A stretch of 64,000 nucleotides of DNA from Pseudomonadota bacterium (GTDB lineage Bacteria > Myxococcota_A > Polyangia > Haliangiales > Haliangiaceae): NCBI GenBank assembly GCA_022360315.1, contig JAKSDA010000617.1:1-64000 (forward strand). The letters run 5' to 3'. Positions 36,134 through 45,761 of the stretch are shown piece by piece. The notes beneath the pieces are model-generated. The model was not told the origin of the DNA and ran no database searches. It worked only from the letters and a program-made list of their open reading frames with translations. The first letter of the stretch is position 1; every line of letters starts with the position of its first letter. A program made the translations under genes and the position numbers.

Positions 36134-37207
36134 ATGACCACGAGCCTTCCGATATCCACGGCGATCGTACTTACCGAGGCTCCTCGTGTCGAAGAGCGCA
36201 TGGGCCGTATCTTGGCTCTGCTCGCTTCTGAGGGCATCTCGGTTGTTGTTACCGACCAGCTCGATGAGGCGAATAAACAGTTGTCTCGTTGCGAAGTTGG
36301 CGAAGTGCAATGTGTTCTACTGGATGCCGATACCATATCGGATTCAGATGGCATTGCGGCGTATTTGGATGACATTCGCAGTACAGCTGGGGACGCCGAT
36401 TTAAAGCCGATTGTGGTTGCGTCCGCGCCATCGCAGGCGGTTGTGCTGGCTGCGTTTCGCGCCGGTGCGGGGGACGTGATCGATCTGACCTTGGAATCGG
36501 ACGCTCATATTCTGGCAGTCCTGCAGCGGATCGCAGTCGATCGCCATCGGCGGGTGCAGAGGCGAAGACGTGTCCGCTGTTTGCGGACGATTCTCGAGGA
36601 TCTGGTCAAAGATCTGATCCAGACCGAACGGCGCTCAATCGATCTCGAGCACCTGATCGCGGCGCGCGACAGTGTCGAGTTATTCGAAGTATTTCATCCC
36701 AACCGGCAGGCTTGTGTGCTCGTAGTGGATGACGAGCGCGATACTGCATCCATGCTGGTCGAGGTGCTTGCCGGGGTTGAGCTCGACACCCACGCCTGCT
36801 TTAGCGGGGAGGATGCAGTTGCGTTCACCAAGGACATGGCAAAGCGCGGCAGAGCCATCGATCTGGCCCTCACCGATATCTGTTTGCCGGGCATTACCGG
36901 CCTTGAAACCATCGAGCAGATGAGGCTGGTCAAGCCGGATCTCGCCGCCATTCTCATGAGCGGTTTGTCCGACAGTAAAACTGCCGATGAAACTGCCATG
37001 TGCGCGACCGAGCACGGTGTGGTCGACTACGTGGTCAAGCCATTTCGCGACACCCACGAGTTGGTCGAGCGGGTCAAGAAACACGCCATCGAGAGTATGA
37101 ACTACGCACGGGGCCGCCATTATGTCGAGCAGATCAAGGAGCGGCACGGCAAGTCCCTCCTGCGCTACCGCAAAATCGCCGCCGATCTCGATCAGCTCTA
37201 TCTCTAG
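36134..37207 (+). CDS. Response regulator with two receiver-like domains
   Basis: 357 residues with GGGAA ahead of the ATG. Residues 8-135 are a degenerate receiver (IVLTEAPRVEERMGRILALL, LLDADTISDSDGIAAYL) whose acidic pocket is changed, so probably not phosphorylated. A basic helix (HRRVQRRRRVRCLRTILEDL) links to a second, canonical receiver at residues 192-320 (VLVVDDERDTASMLVEVL, acceptor Asp in LALTDICLPGITG, Lys in YVVKPF). A short helical tail follows and no DNA-binding or enzymatic output is visible. It likely transmits signals by protein interaction. There is no adjacent kinase gene; the kinase pair at 22-25 kb is a possible partner (inference). Confidence 0.88.
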   Translation: MTTSLPISTAIVLTEAPRVEERMGRILALLASEGISVVVTDQLDEANKQLSRCEVGEVQCVLLDADTISDSDGIAAYLDDIRSTAGDADLKPIVVASAPSQAVVLAAFRAGAGDVIDLTLESDAHILAVLQRIAVDRHRRVQRRRRVRCLRTILEDLVKDLIQTERRSIDLEHLIAARDSVELFEVFHPNRQACVLVVDDERDTASMLVEVLAGVELDTHACFSGEDAVAFTKDMAKRGRAIDLALTDICLPGITGLETIEQMRLVKPDLAAILMSGLSDSKTADETAMCATEHGVVDYVVKPFRDTHELVERVKKHAIESMNYARGRHYVEQIKERHGKSLLRYRKIAADLDQLYL

Positions 37208-37381
37208 CCTTCGGCCGACATTACCGACTCAGCTCTTGCCGTTTCGGGCCACTCGTCGCGCTGCGCTGAAGGCGAGTGGTGCTCGCAATTGTGCGCCCAT
37301 CTTTCATGGCTCACCGTCCACGCTCAGTCCAGGAACTGCTCTGTAGGGACGATTTCTCTCGAACGCTGCAAGGCCGTCGAG

Positions 37382-37957
37382 CTACTCGACGACGAGCGAT
37401 GCGTTCAGCGTGATAGGCATTGCGAGGTTAAATCGGTTGGGGGACAAGCGGATAACCGATTGATGGATGGCTTCGAACTGTTCGGGAGTGCCGTCGCCGC
37501 TGATCCGAACCGTGTAGTTGATGGTGTCGTAGCCGGGTTTTACCTGAGGGTCGATGTTCAGAAAGCCACGAAGATCTAGCTCTCCCTCGGTTTCGATTTC
37601 TAGCCTGGTGATAGTCACGCCTTCCATCGCTGCACCGGTCACATAGCCAACCAACATGCAGGCGTTGAGGGCGGACATCAGAACCTCCTGCGGGTTCGGC
37701 GCTGAGTTCTGGCCGAGGAGTTCCTCAGGTTCATCGGCGGCGATCACGAACTCTCGGGGGTGCTGCTCTCCGCCGAGAGTGAGCCGTGTGGCGCGAGACT
37801 CCGACCGGGTTTGACCGGCCCATGAGGTGAGAACGTTGAAGCTCAGCTTCCCCTTCTCAGGGTCGTCCGCGATGGCCTTGATGGTGCTTCTCAGGGCATC
37901 GACGTCGATTCCGTTGACGATGCCGGATACTCGATTCGTACTAGTTGCTTGTGACAT
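37382..37957 (-). CDS. OsmC family peroxiredoxin-like protein
   Basis: 191 residues with GGAG 8 bases before the ATG. It has the OsmC/Ohr-like beta-alpha fold with a conserved active-site region: LLGQNSAPNPQEVLMSALNA followed by CMLVGYV, containing one redox Cys, a second position, and the GVTITRLEIETEGELDLRGF strand pattern. Such proteins reduce organic hydroperoxides or act on thiol-modified compounds. Its start lies 51 bases after the SDR stop on the same strand, so the two form an operon probably controlled by the TetR regulator. Codon use in this cassette is less GC-biased than in the rest of the window, suggesting acquisition. Confidence 0.9.
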   Translation of the reverse strand: MSQATSTNRVSGIVNGIDVDALRSTIKAIADDPEKGKLSFNVLTSWAGQTRSESRATRLTLGGEQHPREFVIAADEPEELLGQNSAPNPQEVLMSALNACMLVGYVTGAAMEGVTITRLEIETEGELDLRGFLNIDPQVKPGYDTINYTVRISGDGTPEQFEAIHQSVIRLSPNRFNLAMPITLNASLVVE

Positions 37958-38008
37958 GGAACTATCTCCTTTTCGTTGATTGCTGGCGACGCGGAGAGTT
38001 TTTGGATC

Positions 38009-38773
38009 TTAGTTGCGTCCGGCCATCACGCCGCCGTCGACATCCCATACGGCTCCAGTGACCCAGCCCGCATTATCCGAGAGAAGGTGGTCGACCGTTG
38101 CGGCGACGTCCTCGGCCTGACCGATGCGCCCGATCGGGTGAAAGTTATTGAATCCTTGGAGCTGCTCCTCGATCTGCGACGGCTCGATGAACGCCCCGTA
38201 GATCGGCGTAAGGACAACGGCCGGGGAGACGCCGTTCACACGGATGCCGTCGCCAGCAAGCTCCATCGCCAGGTGCTGCGTCAAGGAGTGCAAGCCCGCC
38301 TTGGCCATCGAGTAAGCCGATGAGGGGGTGGCCGCGATGGCCTGCTTCGCCCACATCGAACCGATGTTCACAATCGACCCGCCGCCATTGGTCTTCATGT
38401 TGCTCACCGCCGCTTGGGTGATGAAGAACATGGACCGGTTGAGGTCGTGGTACTTGTCGTAGTCTTCCTTGCTGTGCTCGATGAAGGGCAGGGGGCTGAA
38501 GTAGCCTGCGGCGTTTACGAGGTACTGAATGTGGTCGCCGGAGTCGCGAAGCGAGGCAGTGAACTGGTCAACGGCTGCTTCGTCGTACAAATCGACGCTA
38601 GAGGTCTCGACAGAACCCACAGCCGACAACTCCGACTTGGCCGCAGCGAGGCGACCTTCGTTGCGCGCGACCAGATGGACACGGACGCCCCTGTGAAGCA
38701 GCCGCTTGGCCGTTGCTTTGCCCATTCCGGTGGAACCGCCGATGATGAGTGCCTTCTTGTTGGGCTGTGACAT
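38009..38773 (-). CDS. Short-chain dehydrogenase/reductase (SDR)
   Basis: 254 residues with AGGAG ahead of the ATG. It has the NAD(P) motif IIGGSTGMGKATAKRL, the NAAG-like VNAAGYFSP, catalytic Ser in VNIGSMWAKQ, the YxxxK pair in SAYSMAKAGLHSLTQH and a C-terminal WVTGAVWDVDGGVMAGRN, so it is a classical SDR. The Thr/Arg pattern after the first motif (VARNEGR) suggests NADPH. A TetR-type operator overlaps its upstream region at 38794-38811. Operon with osmC downstream. The substrate is unknown. Confidence 0.92.
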   Translation of the reverse strand: MSQPNKKALIIGGSTGMGKATAKRLLHRGVRVHLVARNEGRLAAAKSELSAVGSVETSSVDLYDEAAVDQFTASLRDSGDHIQYLVNAAGYFSPLPFIEHSKEDYDKYHDLNRSMFFITQAAVSNMKTNGGGSIVNIGSMWAKQAIAATPSSAYSMAKAGLHSLTQHLAMELAGDGIRVNGVSPAVVLTPIYGAFIEPSQIEEQLQGFNNFHPIGRIGQAEDVAATVDHLLSDNAGWVTGAVWDVDGGVMAGRN

Positions 38774-38780
38774 GGTTTTT

Positions 38781-39087
38781 CTCCTTTGCTTGACTACCTA
38801 GGCATAGGTAGGTTTGACGGTGACGAAAAAATGCGCTCTTCGGGTTCAGAGACCATCTCTATGCGGCCTCTAGGGCGCCGAAGAACACGCGCTGTATGGT
38901 CTCCAGAAGCGGACGGTCGCTCCTCGAGCGAGACAGGATGAGCTCACCTTTGCTTGACTACCTAAGAACCCGCTCCTCGGGTTCGGAGACCATCTCTATG
39001 CGGCCTCTAGAGCGCTGAAGAACACGCGCTGTATGGTTGCCAGAAGTGGACGGCCGCTCCTGGAGCGGGACAGGATGAGCCCACCTT
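38781..39087. repeat. Imperfect tandem duplication of the tetR 3' end and SDR leader
   Basis: The block 38834-38950 repeats at 38971-39087 (offset 137), matching about nine bases in ten. It contains the last 30 or so codons of tetR. In addition CTCCTTTGCTTGACTACCTA at 38781-38800 recurs as CACCTTTGCTTGACTACCTA at 38945-38964. The second leader copy lacks the rest of the palindromic operator. The real tetR stop lies in the right-hand copy; the left-hand copy is a tetR remnant. Confidence 0.85.
38794..38811. promoter_or_regulatory. TetR operator upstream of SDR-osmC
   Basis: CTACCTAGGCATAGGTAG differs from the perfect palindrome upstream of tetR in a single base. It sits 21 bases before the SDR start codon, overlapping the expected promoter. 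The shared site indicates that the TetR protein controls both itself and the SDR-osmC operon. Confidence 0.75.
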
Positions 39088-39568
39088 GCAAGCTCGACAT
39101 GAGCGTTGCGGCTACGTCGGCGGGTTTCCCAGCAAAGCTGAACTCCCCTTGCTGGATCCCCGCGCTGATTCTCTCCGCAATCCACGTCTCACTGCGTTCG
39201 ATGTATGCCGCGACGGCTTCTTGTAGCGGGGGGGACAGCGTCTCACGGTCGGAGGCAAGTGAGCCACACAAGCAAATCGCACCACACGACTCCGTGTCCC
39301 TGTAGAGCTTGATGAAGCTCTTGAGCTTCGCCTTGTTCGTGCTCCTGGTGCGGTCAATGCTCGCCAGCGTGCGGTCCAATTCCTCGACGTAGCGTTCCAT
39401 CAGGGCCAAGCCCAGATCCGCCTTGGCCGCGAAGTGGTAGTGGATGCTTGCCGTGCGGATGCCAACTTTTTCGGCCAGATCCTTGTAGCTGAAGGCGTTG
39501 TAGCCGCGCTCCTGAATCAGCAGCTGCGCCGCGTTCAGAAGCCGGACTACTGTCTCGTTCGCCCTCAT
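38996..39568 (-). CDS. TetR family transcriptional repressor
   Basis: 190 residues. The N-terminal helix-turn-helix is at residues 8-52 (LNAAQLLIQERGYNAFSYKD, then LAEKVGIRTASIHYHFAAKA), a typical TetR_N. The ligand domain (residues 60-185) contains two cysteines in SCGAICLCGSLAS and an amphipathic helix TWIAERISAGIQQGEF. This resembles TetR regulators of aldehyde/electrophile-responsive operons in which redox-sensitive cysteines may act as the sensor (inference). An 18-base palindrome lies 15 bases upstream of the start. It is divergent from no gene; it reads in the same direction as the SDR-osmC operon it probably represses. Confidence 0.93.
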   Translation of the reverse strand: MRANETVVRLLNAAQLLIQERGYNAFSYKDLAEKVGIRTASIHYHFAAKADLGLALMERYVEELDRTLASIDRTRSTNKAKLKSFIKLYRDTESCGAICLCGSLASDRETLSPPLQEAVAAYIERSETWIAERISAGIQQGEFSFAGKPADVAATLMSSLQGGLILSRSRSGRPLLATIQRVFFSALEAA

Positions 39569-39582
39569 GGAAACACTGTAGC

Positions 39583-39600
39583 CTACCTATGCATAGGTAG
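39583..39600. promoter_or_regulatory. Perfect TetR operator upstream of tetR
   Basis: CTACCTATGCATAGGTAG is an exact 18-base palindrome, 15 bases upstream of the tetR start. The same sequence with one change occurs upstream of the SDR gene, so this is the autoregulatory site. Confidence 0.85.
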
Positions 39601-39913
39601 TCAAGGTGTGGAAGGAGAGTTTTTTAGCAAGCCTCGTGGCGCCATCGACTATCTTGGAGCGATTGCTGGCTCGCTTTGGCCGAGCAGCGAGCCAATTCAC
39701 CGATCCCATTCCGGAGCAATCTCACCGTATCCAGCCCGGCCTCACAGCACCACATAGGTGTACTGTATAGGTGTACTGTCCATTGTCCACACCGCCTTAT
39801 TGCCGGGCACGCCCTTCTCCGATCAAAGCCGAAGCGAGGAGGTTCGAACAGAGTGTTGTCGAGGGCGATGTGCTCCATCGCCTGGTTCACCTGCTCCACT
39901 CCGCGCCGGCGAC
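39601..39913. other. Intergenic region, no supported gene
   Basis: 313 bases between the tetR operator and the small Cys-rich protein gene. It contains a perfect 13-base tandem repeat (ATAGGTGTACTGT at 39754-39766 and 39767-39779). A short - strand frame around 39780-39910 (for example AMEHIALDNTLFEPPRFGFD) looks protein-like but has no start or ribosome site and could be a gene remnant. Confidence 0.45.
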
Positions 39914-40138
39914 TCAGTAACTGCGCTTGCGATGGTCGCGCACCCGGATGGGTTTTTTGTTCTTCTTGCACGTCCAGCGGCCGTTGGGCTTTTGCACTGC
40001 GTGCCAGCCCGGGCCGCAGGTTGGTCGGGCGTGTTTGCGGGTTCGTTTTTCTTTGGCCACGACAATGCAACTCGTACTCGACACGGTAAAGCCGGCCAGG
40101 AGAAATACGGCGAGAAAGAGGATGAAATATCGCTGCAT
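39914..40138 (-). CDS. Small exported lipoprotein-like Lys/Arg-rich protein
   Basis: 74 residues from the ATG at 40138, which places a clear signal peptide at the start (YFILFLAVFLLAGFTVSS) ending in STSC, a weak lipobox. The mature part is very basic with two cysteines flanking an aromatic loop (CGPGWHAVQKPNGRWTC). A longer frame from 40243 gives an implausible N-terminus. No ribosome site is obvious. It is co-directional with the acyl-CoA dehydrogenase gene, 120 bases downstream of that gene's stop. Similar short Cys/Trp proteins occur in Myxococcota envelopes, function unknown. Confidence 0.6.
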   Translation of the reverse strand: MQRYFILFLAVFLLAGFTVSSTSCIVVAKEKRTRKHARPTCGPGWHAVQKPNGRWTCKKNKKPIRVRDHRKRSY

Positions 40139-40258
40139 GGAGTTATCATCGACACGGCGCGAAAACCCTGTCAAGCAAGCCATGCCCGATATCGTTCGAT
40201 ATCGCGACTGCGACAGTGATTCGCGACACATGGGCTTTGCCACATCTCTCGAGCGATG

Positions 40259-41404
<1,146 letters not shown>

Positions 41405-41464
41405 TGGTATCTCCGAACCCTTGGTCGGGCACTGGGCACTGTAGCTCGGAACGCTCGGCGGATG

Positions 41465-42346
41465 TCAGCCGATGACCCGGTTGCGGCCTTCGTGCTTGGC
41501 GCGATACAGATTGGTGTCGGCGCGCTTGATGAACGCGAGCGCATCCAGATTCTCGCCGGTGAGTGTGGACACGCCGACCGAGACCGTCACGTTAAACGTA
41601 TCGCCCTCGTACTGAAACGGCTCGCCGGCGACGATCTGGCGGATCTGCTCGGCGAAGTGCATGGCGCCCTCGTGATCGGTCTCGGGCAGGACGCAGGCAA
41701 ATTCTTCGCCGCCGTACCGGGCCAGGAGCTCTTCTTTGCGAATGCGGCCCAAGAGCCGGCGCGACAGTTCTCGGAGAACATAATCGCCGGTCAGATGGCC
41801 GTGGGAATCGTTGATCTGCTTGAAGTGATCGATGTCGAACATGAGCAGGGACAACGGCCGGCTGTAACGCGAACAGCGGGCGATTTCGCGCTCCAGAAAC
41901 TCGATGAAGTAGCGCTTGTTGTGGGCTCCGGTGAGCGCATCAATGATGGTCATCCGGTAGATCTCTTCGTAATACGAGGCCTCGATTCCCGTGCCGCTCA
42001 AGAATTTGAAGATGGCGGCGCCGATTTTCAGAAAGTCAGAGTCGCGAATGGGCGAACGCTGAACCGGCATGTCGTTGACATATGAACCATTGGTGGAATT
42101 GAGATCCTGGACCATCCACTGGTTGCCGTTGCGGTAGACCCGGGCGTGTTTGCGCGACACCGAGTCGCGATCGACGTGGATGTCACAATCAGAGCCACGA
42201 CCGAGCACGATTTCGTCCTTGTCCAGGAGGAACCGTTTACCCATATCCGGCCCCGGTGGATAGATCAGCACCAGGCATGCATTACCGGAATCGGCCTTCG
42301 GTTTGACAGGCTGGACCTTAGTTATCCGTGTCTTCCACTCGCTCAT
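41465..42346 (-). CDS. FHA-GGDEF diguanylate cyclase
   Basis: 293 residues from the ATG at 42346. Residues 25-110 form an FHA domain (LGRGSDCDIHVDRDSVSRKH, then DLNSTNGSYVND), which binds phosphothreonine. Residues 130-290 are a GGDEF domain with an intact active site RYGGEEF, DIDHFKQINDSHGH and the structural NVTVSVGVSTL. The inhibitory I-site RxxD is replaced by RKEE five residues before GGEEF, so product inhibition by c-di-GMP is probably absent. It should synthesise c-di-GMP in response to Ser/Thr phosphorylation, and the STPK at 53-57 kb is a possible upstream partner (inference). Confidence 0.92.
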   Translation of the reverse strand: MSEWKTRITKVQPVKPKADSGNACLVLIYPPGPDMGKRFLLDKDEIVLGRGSDCDIHVDRDSVSRKHARVYRNGNQWMVQDLNSTNGSYVNDMPVQRSPIRDSDFLKIGAAIFKFLSGTGIEASYYEEIYRMTIIDALTGAHNKRYFIEFLEREIARCSRYSRPLSLLMFDIDHFKQINDSHGHLTGDYVLRELSRRLLGRIRKEELLARYGGEEFACVLPETDHEGAMHFAEQIRQIVAGEPFQYEGDTFNVTVSVGVSTLTGENLDALAFIKRADTNLYRAKHEGRNRVIG

Positions 42347-42429
42347 TAGACCGACGACCGCGGACGCGCACACCGGCGGTGGCCCGGTTCTATTCTGAGT
42401 GCCAACCGACTGTCAATGTACGTTGCGGT

Positions 42430-43353
42430 ATGATACGAAATCACTCGATGAAAGGCGATGGTTCGCCCTTCGAGTTTGCGGCTCTCGAGCCGGACCGTCA
42501 AACATTCCGGACGTCCGACGGTGAGACGGGCGATGATGTGGGCCGCCTGGTGTACGGGTCGGGACATCCGCTGGCCACCCCGGCCGGCGTGTTGTGTATT
42601 CACGGATTCACCGGCACGCCATTTGAAATGCGCTATCTCGGCAGCCGGCTGGCGCAGCGTGGGTACCGGGTGTTGGGTCCGGCTCTGGCCGGTCACGGTA
42701 CGACTCCCGGGGACCTTGACCGGACCACCTGGCGGGACTGGTACGGCGGCGTGCAGGCTGCGTTCGACCGGCTCCGGGCCTGTCACGACCGGGTGTTTGT
42801 CGTCGGTCAGTCTCTCGGCGGGTTGCTGGCCCTGCACCTGGCGCGCGAGCGGGGCACTGAGATCGCTGCGCTGGCCTGTCTGGCCACTCCGCTGTGGCTG
42901 CCCGCTGTGGCGCGATGGGCAGTCCGGACCACTCGTCCCGGTTCTCTCATGGGTCGATGGGTGCGCAGCGTTCCCAAATTGAGCGGCTCTGATGTAGCCG
43001 ATCGAGCCATGAAAAAGAGCAATCCAGCGTACCCGGTCATCCCGCTTCGCGCGCTCCACCAGCTGGTCGAGTTCATGGCTCTGGTCCGTACAGAATTGCC
43101 AGCGATATCAAACCCCTTGGCAATTTTACACGGGAGGCGAGACCACACGGTGCCATTCGGGTGCTCGACCGAGCTCGCGGCCCGGGTGGCCAGTCCGGAT
43201 CCACTTCACCGAGCTCTTGACAGGAGCTATCACCTGATTGCCATTGATGTCGAACGATCCCTGGTGGCCCGGACTGTCGGCGATTTTTTCGATTCCCGGC
43301 GAATCGGGGTCAAAACCGGGGCTGATGCCCGCGCGAGTGGGTCGGATTTGTAG
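42430..43353 (+). CDS. Alpha/beta hydrolase (carboxylesterase Est30-like)
   Basis: 307 residues from the ATG at 42430; another in-frame ATG is 18 bases further. After a 55-residue N-terminal region comes a hydrolase fold: VLCIHGFTGTPFEMRYLGSR, LAGHGTTPGDL, WRDWYGGVQAAFDRL, nucleophile Ser in GQSLGG, catalytic Asp in ILHGRRDHTVP and His in SYHLIAIDVE. The layout matches small monoacylglycerol lipase/carboxylesterases of the Est30 group. It is transcribed divergently from the GGDEF gene and is followed, 13 bases later, by glpK, so the product glycerol could feed that kinase (inference). Confidence 0.88.
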   Translation: MIRNHSMKGDGSPFEFAALEPDRQTFRTSDGETGDDVGRLVYGSGHPLATPAGVLCIHGFTGTPFEMRYLGSRLAQRGYRVLGPALAGHGTTPGDLDRTTWRDWYGGVQAAFDRLRACHDRVFVVGQSLGGLLALHLARERGTEIAALACLATPLWLPAVARWAVRTTRPGSLMGRWVRSVPKLSGSDVADRAMKKSNPAYPVIPLRALHQLVEFMALVRTELPAISNPLAILHGRRDHTVPFGCSTELAARVASPDPLHRALDRSYHLIAIDVERSLVARTVGDFFDSRRIGVKTGADARASGSDL

Positions 43354-43366
43354 AAAGGGAACTGCC

Positions 43367-44851
43367 ATGAACTACGTCATTGCGATCGATCAAGGGACCA
43401 CGGGTACAACCGTGCTTGTTCTCGACGACAATCTGCGGATCGTCGCCCGTGCCACCGAGGAGTTTCGGCAGATCTATCCCAGGCCGGGCTGGGTCGAGCA
43501 CGATCCAGGGGAGATCTGGGCTTCGGTGAAGAGCGCGCTTTCCGCGGCGCTGGGTTCGGGTGGGTTCGATGCGGCGGCAATTTCAGCCATCGGGATCACC
43601 AACCAGCGCGAGACCACTCTGTTGTGGGATCGAGACAGTCTGGAGCCGGTGTGCAACGCTATTGTGTGGCAGGATCGCCGGACCGCGGCTATGTGTTCTG
43701 CGCTGGTCGAGCAGGGAGTGGAGGCGATGGTACGCGAGCGGACCGGGCTGGTTCTCGACCCGTATTTTTCCGGTACCAAGTTGCGCTGGATGCTGGACAA
43801 CGGGCATCGCGAGCGGGCCGGGCGGGGCGAGCTGTGTTTTGGCACGGTGGATTCGTATCTGGTTGCCCGACTCAGCGGTGGTTCGGCGCACATCACCGAT
43901 GTCAGCAACGCCTCGCGGACCTTGCTTTTCGGGCTCGAGTCACTCGACTGGGAGGATGAGCTGCTCACCTTATTCGACGTGCCGCGCGAGGTATTGCCCG
44001 GGGTGAAGAGTTCTGCCGAAGTGTTTGGCGAGACCAGGGGTGTGCCTGGTTTGCGCGACGGAATACCCATTGCTGGGATCGCGGGCGACCAGCAGGCGGC
44101 CTTATTCGGTCAAGCCTGTTTCGAGCCAGGCGACGCCAAATGCACCTATGGCACCGGTGCGTTTATTCTCATGAACACGGGGAGTGAGCCGGTGGCGTCT
44201 CGATCGGGGTTGATAACCACAGTGGGTTGGAGGCTGGGGGCTGGTGCCGAGGCCGGCGAGGTGTGTTATGCCCTCGAGGGGTCGGCATTCATCGCGGGTG
44301 CGGTGGTGCAGTGGTTGCGCGACGGCCTGGAGTTTTTCGCCAGCGCGCCTGAGATCGAGGAGCTGGCCCGGTCGGTCGAGGATTCGGGAGGAGTCATTTT
44401 GGTCCCGGCGTTGACCGGTCTGGGGGCGCCGCACTGGCGGCCCGACGCGCGCGGTATCATCACGGGCATCACCCGGGGCACGACCCGCGGGCACATGGCG
44501 CGGGCAGCGCTCGAAGGCATTGCCCTGCAGAACTACGACATCTTGAAGGCCATGGAGAGAGATTCGGACAGGCAGCTCAAAGTGCTCAAGGTCGATGGTG
44601 GGGCATCGGCCAACGATCTGCTCATGCAATTTCAGTCTGACGTACTGGGCGTGGCCATTTCGCGCCCCGAGATTGTCGAGACCACTGCCCTGGGCGCGGC
44701 ATTTCTGGCCGGTCTGGCCACTGGAGTGTGGCACAGCAAGGCCGAGATAACGAGCGCGTGGCGCGAGCAGCGCCGTTTCGAGCCCAACCCTGACCGCGCC
44801 GCCGTCGACGACCATCTGGCGCGCTGGGATGAGGCCGTGGGCAAGGCCTAG
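43367..44851 (+). CDS. glpK: Glycerol kinase
   Basis: 494 residues from the ATG at 43367 with AAAGGGAA upstream. All FGGY glycerol kinase signatures are present: DQGTTGTTVLVLD, GITNQRETTLLWD, NAIVWQDRRTA, DPYFSGTKLRWMLDN, AGIAGDQQAALFGQACFEPG, YGTGAFILMNTG and the FGGY_2-like GLGAPHWRPDARGIITGITR. It phosphorylates glycerol with ATP to sn-glycerol 3-phosphate. No glpF or glpD gene is seen. It is probably in an operon with the esterase (13-base gap) and is followed by tlyA. Confidence 0.97.
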   Translation: MNYVIAIDQGTTGTTVLVLDDNLRIVARATEEFRQIYPRPGWVEHDPGEIWASVKSALSAALGSGGFDAAAISAIGITNQRETTLLWDRDSLEPVCNAIVWQDRRTAAMCSALVEQGVEAMVRERTGLVLDPYFSGTKLRWMLDNGHRERAGRGELCFGTVDSYLVARLSGGSAHITDVSNASRTLLFGLESLDWEDELLTLFDVPREVLPGVKSSAEVFGETRGVPGLRDGIPIAGIAGDQQAALFGQACFEPGDAKCTYGTGAFILMNTGSEPVASRSGLITTVGWRLGAGAEAGEVCYALEGSAFIAGAVVQWLRDGLEFFASAPEIEELARSVEDSGGVILVPALTGLGAPHWRPDARGIITGITRGTTRGHMARAALEGIALQNYDILKAMERDSDRQLKVLKVDGGASANDLLMQFQSDVLGVAISRPEIVETTALGAAFLAGLATGVWHSKAEITSAWREQRRFEPNPDRAAVDDHLARWDEAVGKA

Positions 44852-44897
44852 CAGCGATGTGGGGACTCCTCGGGCCGGCAGCGCAGGGGCGGAATCG

Positions 44898-45656
44898 ATG
44901 AGCAACGATGCGGGCAAAGACAGGCTGGACACAGTACTGGTTGCCCGTGGTCTGGTCCACAGCCGGTCGCGTGCCCGGGCACTGATCCTGGCGGGCAAGG
45001 TCGAGGTCGCCGGCGAGGTAGTTACCAAGGCTGGATTTTCGGTTGCGAGCGACAGCGAGGTGCGCCTGCGCGAGGCTGATCATCCCTATGTATCGCGTGG
45101 AGGGCTCAAGTTGACCCGGGGGCTGGACGCATTTGGGGTTGATCCGGGCGGCGTGGTGGCCATCGACGTCGGTGCCTCGACCGGGGGGTTTACCGACGTC
45201 TTGCTGCGGCGAGGGGCTGCCCGGGTGTATGCGATCGACGTCGGCTACGGACAGCTGGCCTGGTCGTTGCGCAATGATCCGCGGGTTGTGGTACTGGAGC
45301 GCGAAAACATCCGCCATCTCGATCCGGCCCGGATTGCCGAGCCGTGTCATCTGGCCGTCATCGACGTTTCGTTTATATCGCTCACCCGGGTTGTGGGCAA
45401 GGTGGCCGAGCTCATGGGGCCGCCCGGTGGCAAGCCGATCATCGCCTTGGTCAAGCCGCAATTCGAGGCCGGAAAGGACCATGTGGGCAAGGGCGGCGTG
45501 GTCCGCGACGAGGCGATTCGGGCCGGCGTATTGGTTCGATTGCGCGATTTTTTTGCCAGTGCAGGCTTTGCGGTGGGCCAGCACGTCGAATCACCGATTC
45601 GCGGCCCGGCTGGCAATATCGAATATCTGCTCGAGCTCCGTACCCCGGGCGGTTAA
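44898..45656 (+). CDS. tlyA: TlyA-type 23S/16S rRNA 2'-O-methyltransferase (S4 + FtsJ)
   Basis: 252 residues from the ATG at 44898 with GGGGCGGAA upstream. Residues 8-65 are an S4 RNA-binding domain (RLDTVLVARGLVHSRSRARA). Residues 68-250 are a Rossmann methyltransferase with the SAM-binding motif AIDVGASTGGFTDVLLRRGA, the family stretch VSRGGLKLTRGLDAFGVDPG and the catalytic K-D-K-E-type residues in LALIDVSFISL and ALVKPQFEAGK. TlyA methylates rRNA 2'-OH (C1409/C1920 type) and affects susceptibility to capreomycin. The gene follows glpK by 46 bases. Confidence 0.93.
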   Translation: MSNDAGKDRLDTVLVARGLVHSRSRARALILAGKVEVAGEVVTKAGFSVASDSEVRLREADHPYVSRGGLKLTRGLDAFGVDPGGVVAIDVGASTGGFTDVLLRRGAARVYAIDVGYGQLAWSLRNDPRVVVLERENIRHLDPARIAEPCHLAVIDVSFISLTRVVGKVAELMGPPGGKPIIALVKPQFEAGKDHVGKGGVVRDEAIRAGVLVRLRDFFASAGFAVGQHVESPIRGPAGNIEYLLELRTPGG

Positions 45657-45761
45657 CCCATCGAATTGGCAAATCGTTGAGCTGTCCACCCAGCGATTCC
45701 GATTCCCGCCTACAGGGATCCGGGGGCCGCGCATACCGCCTCTTCGCGCTGGCATAGTAAT

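Noticed and set aside
39624..40070. Frame on the - strand with a partly protein-like segment (AMEHIALDNTLFEPP).
   Set aside because: Its start and most of its length overlap the better supported small Cys-rich protein in another frame. At best a remnant of an old gene.
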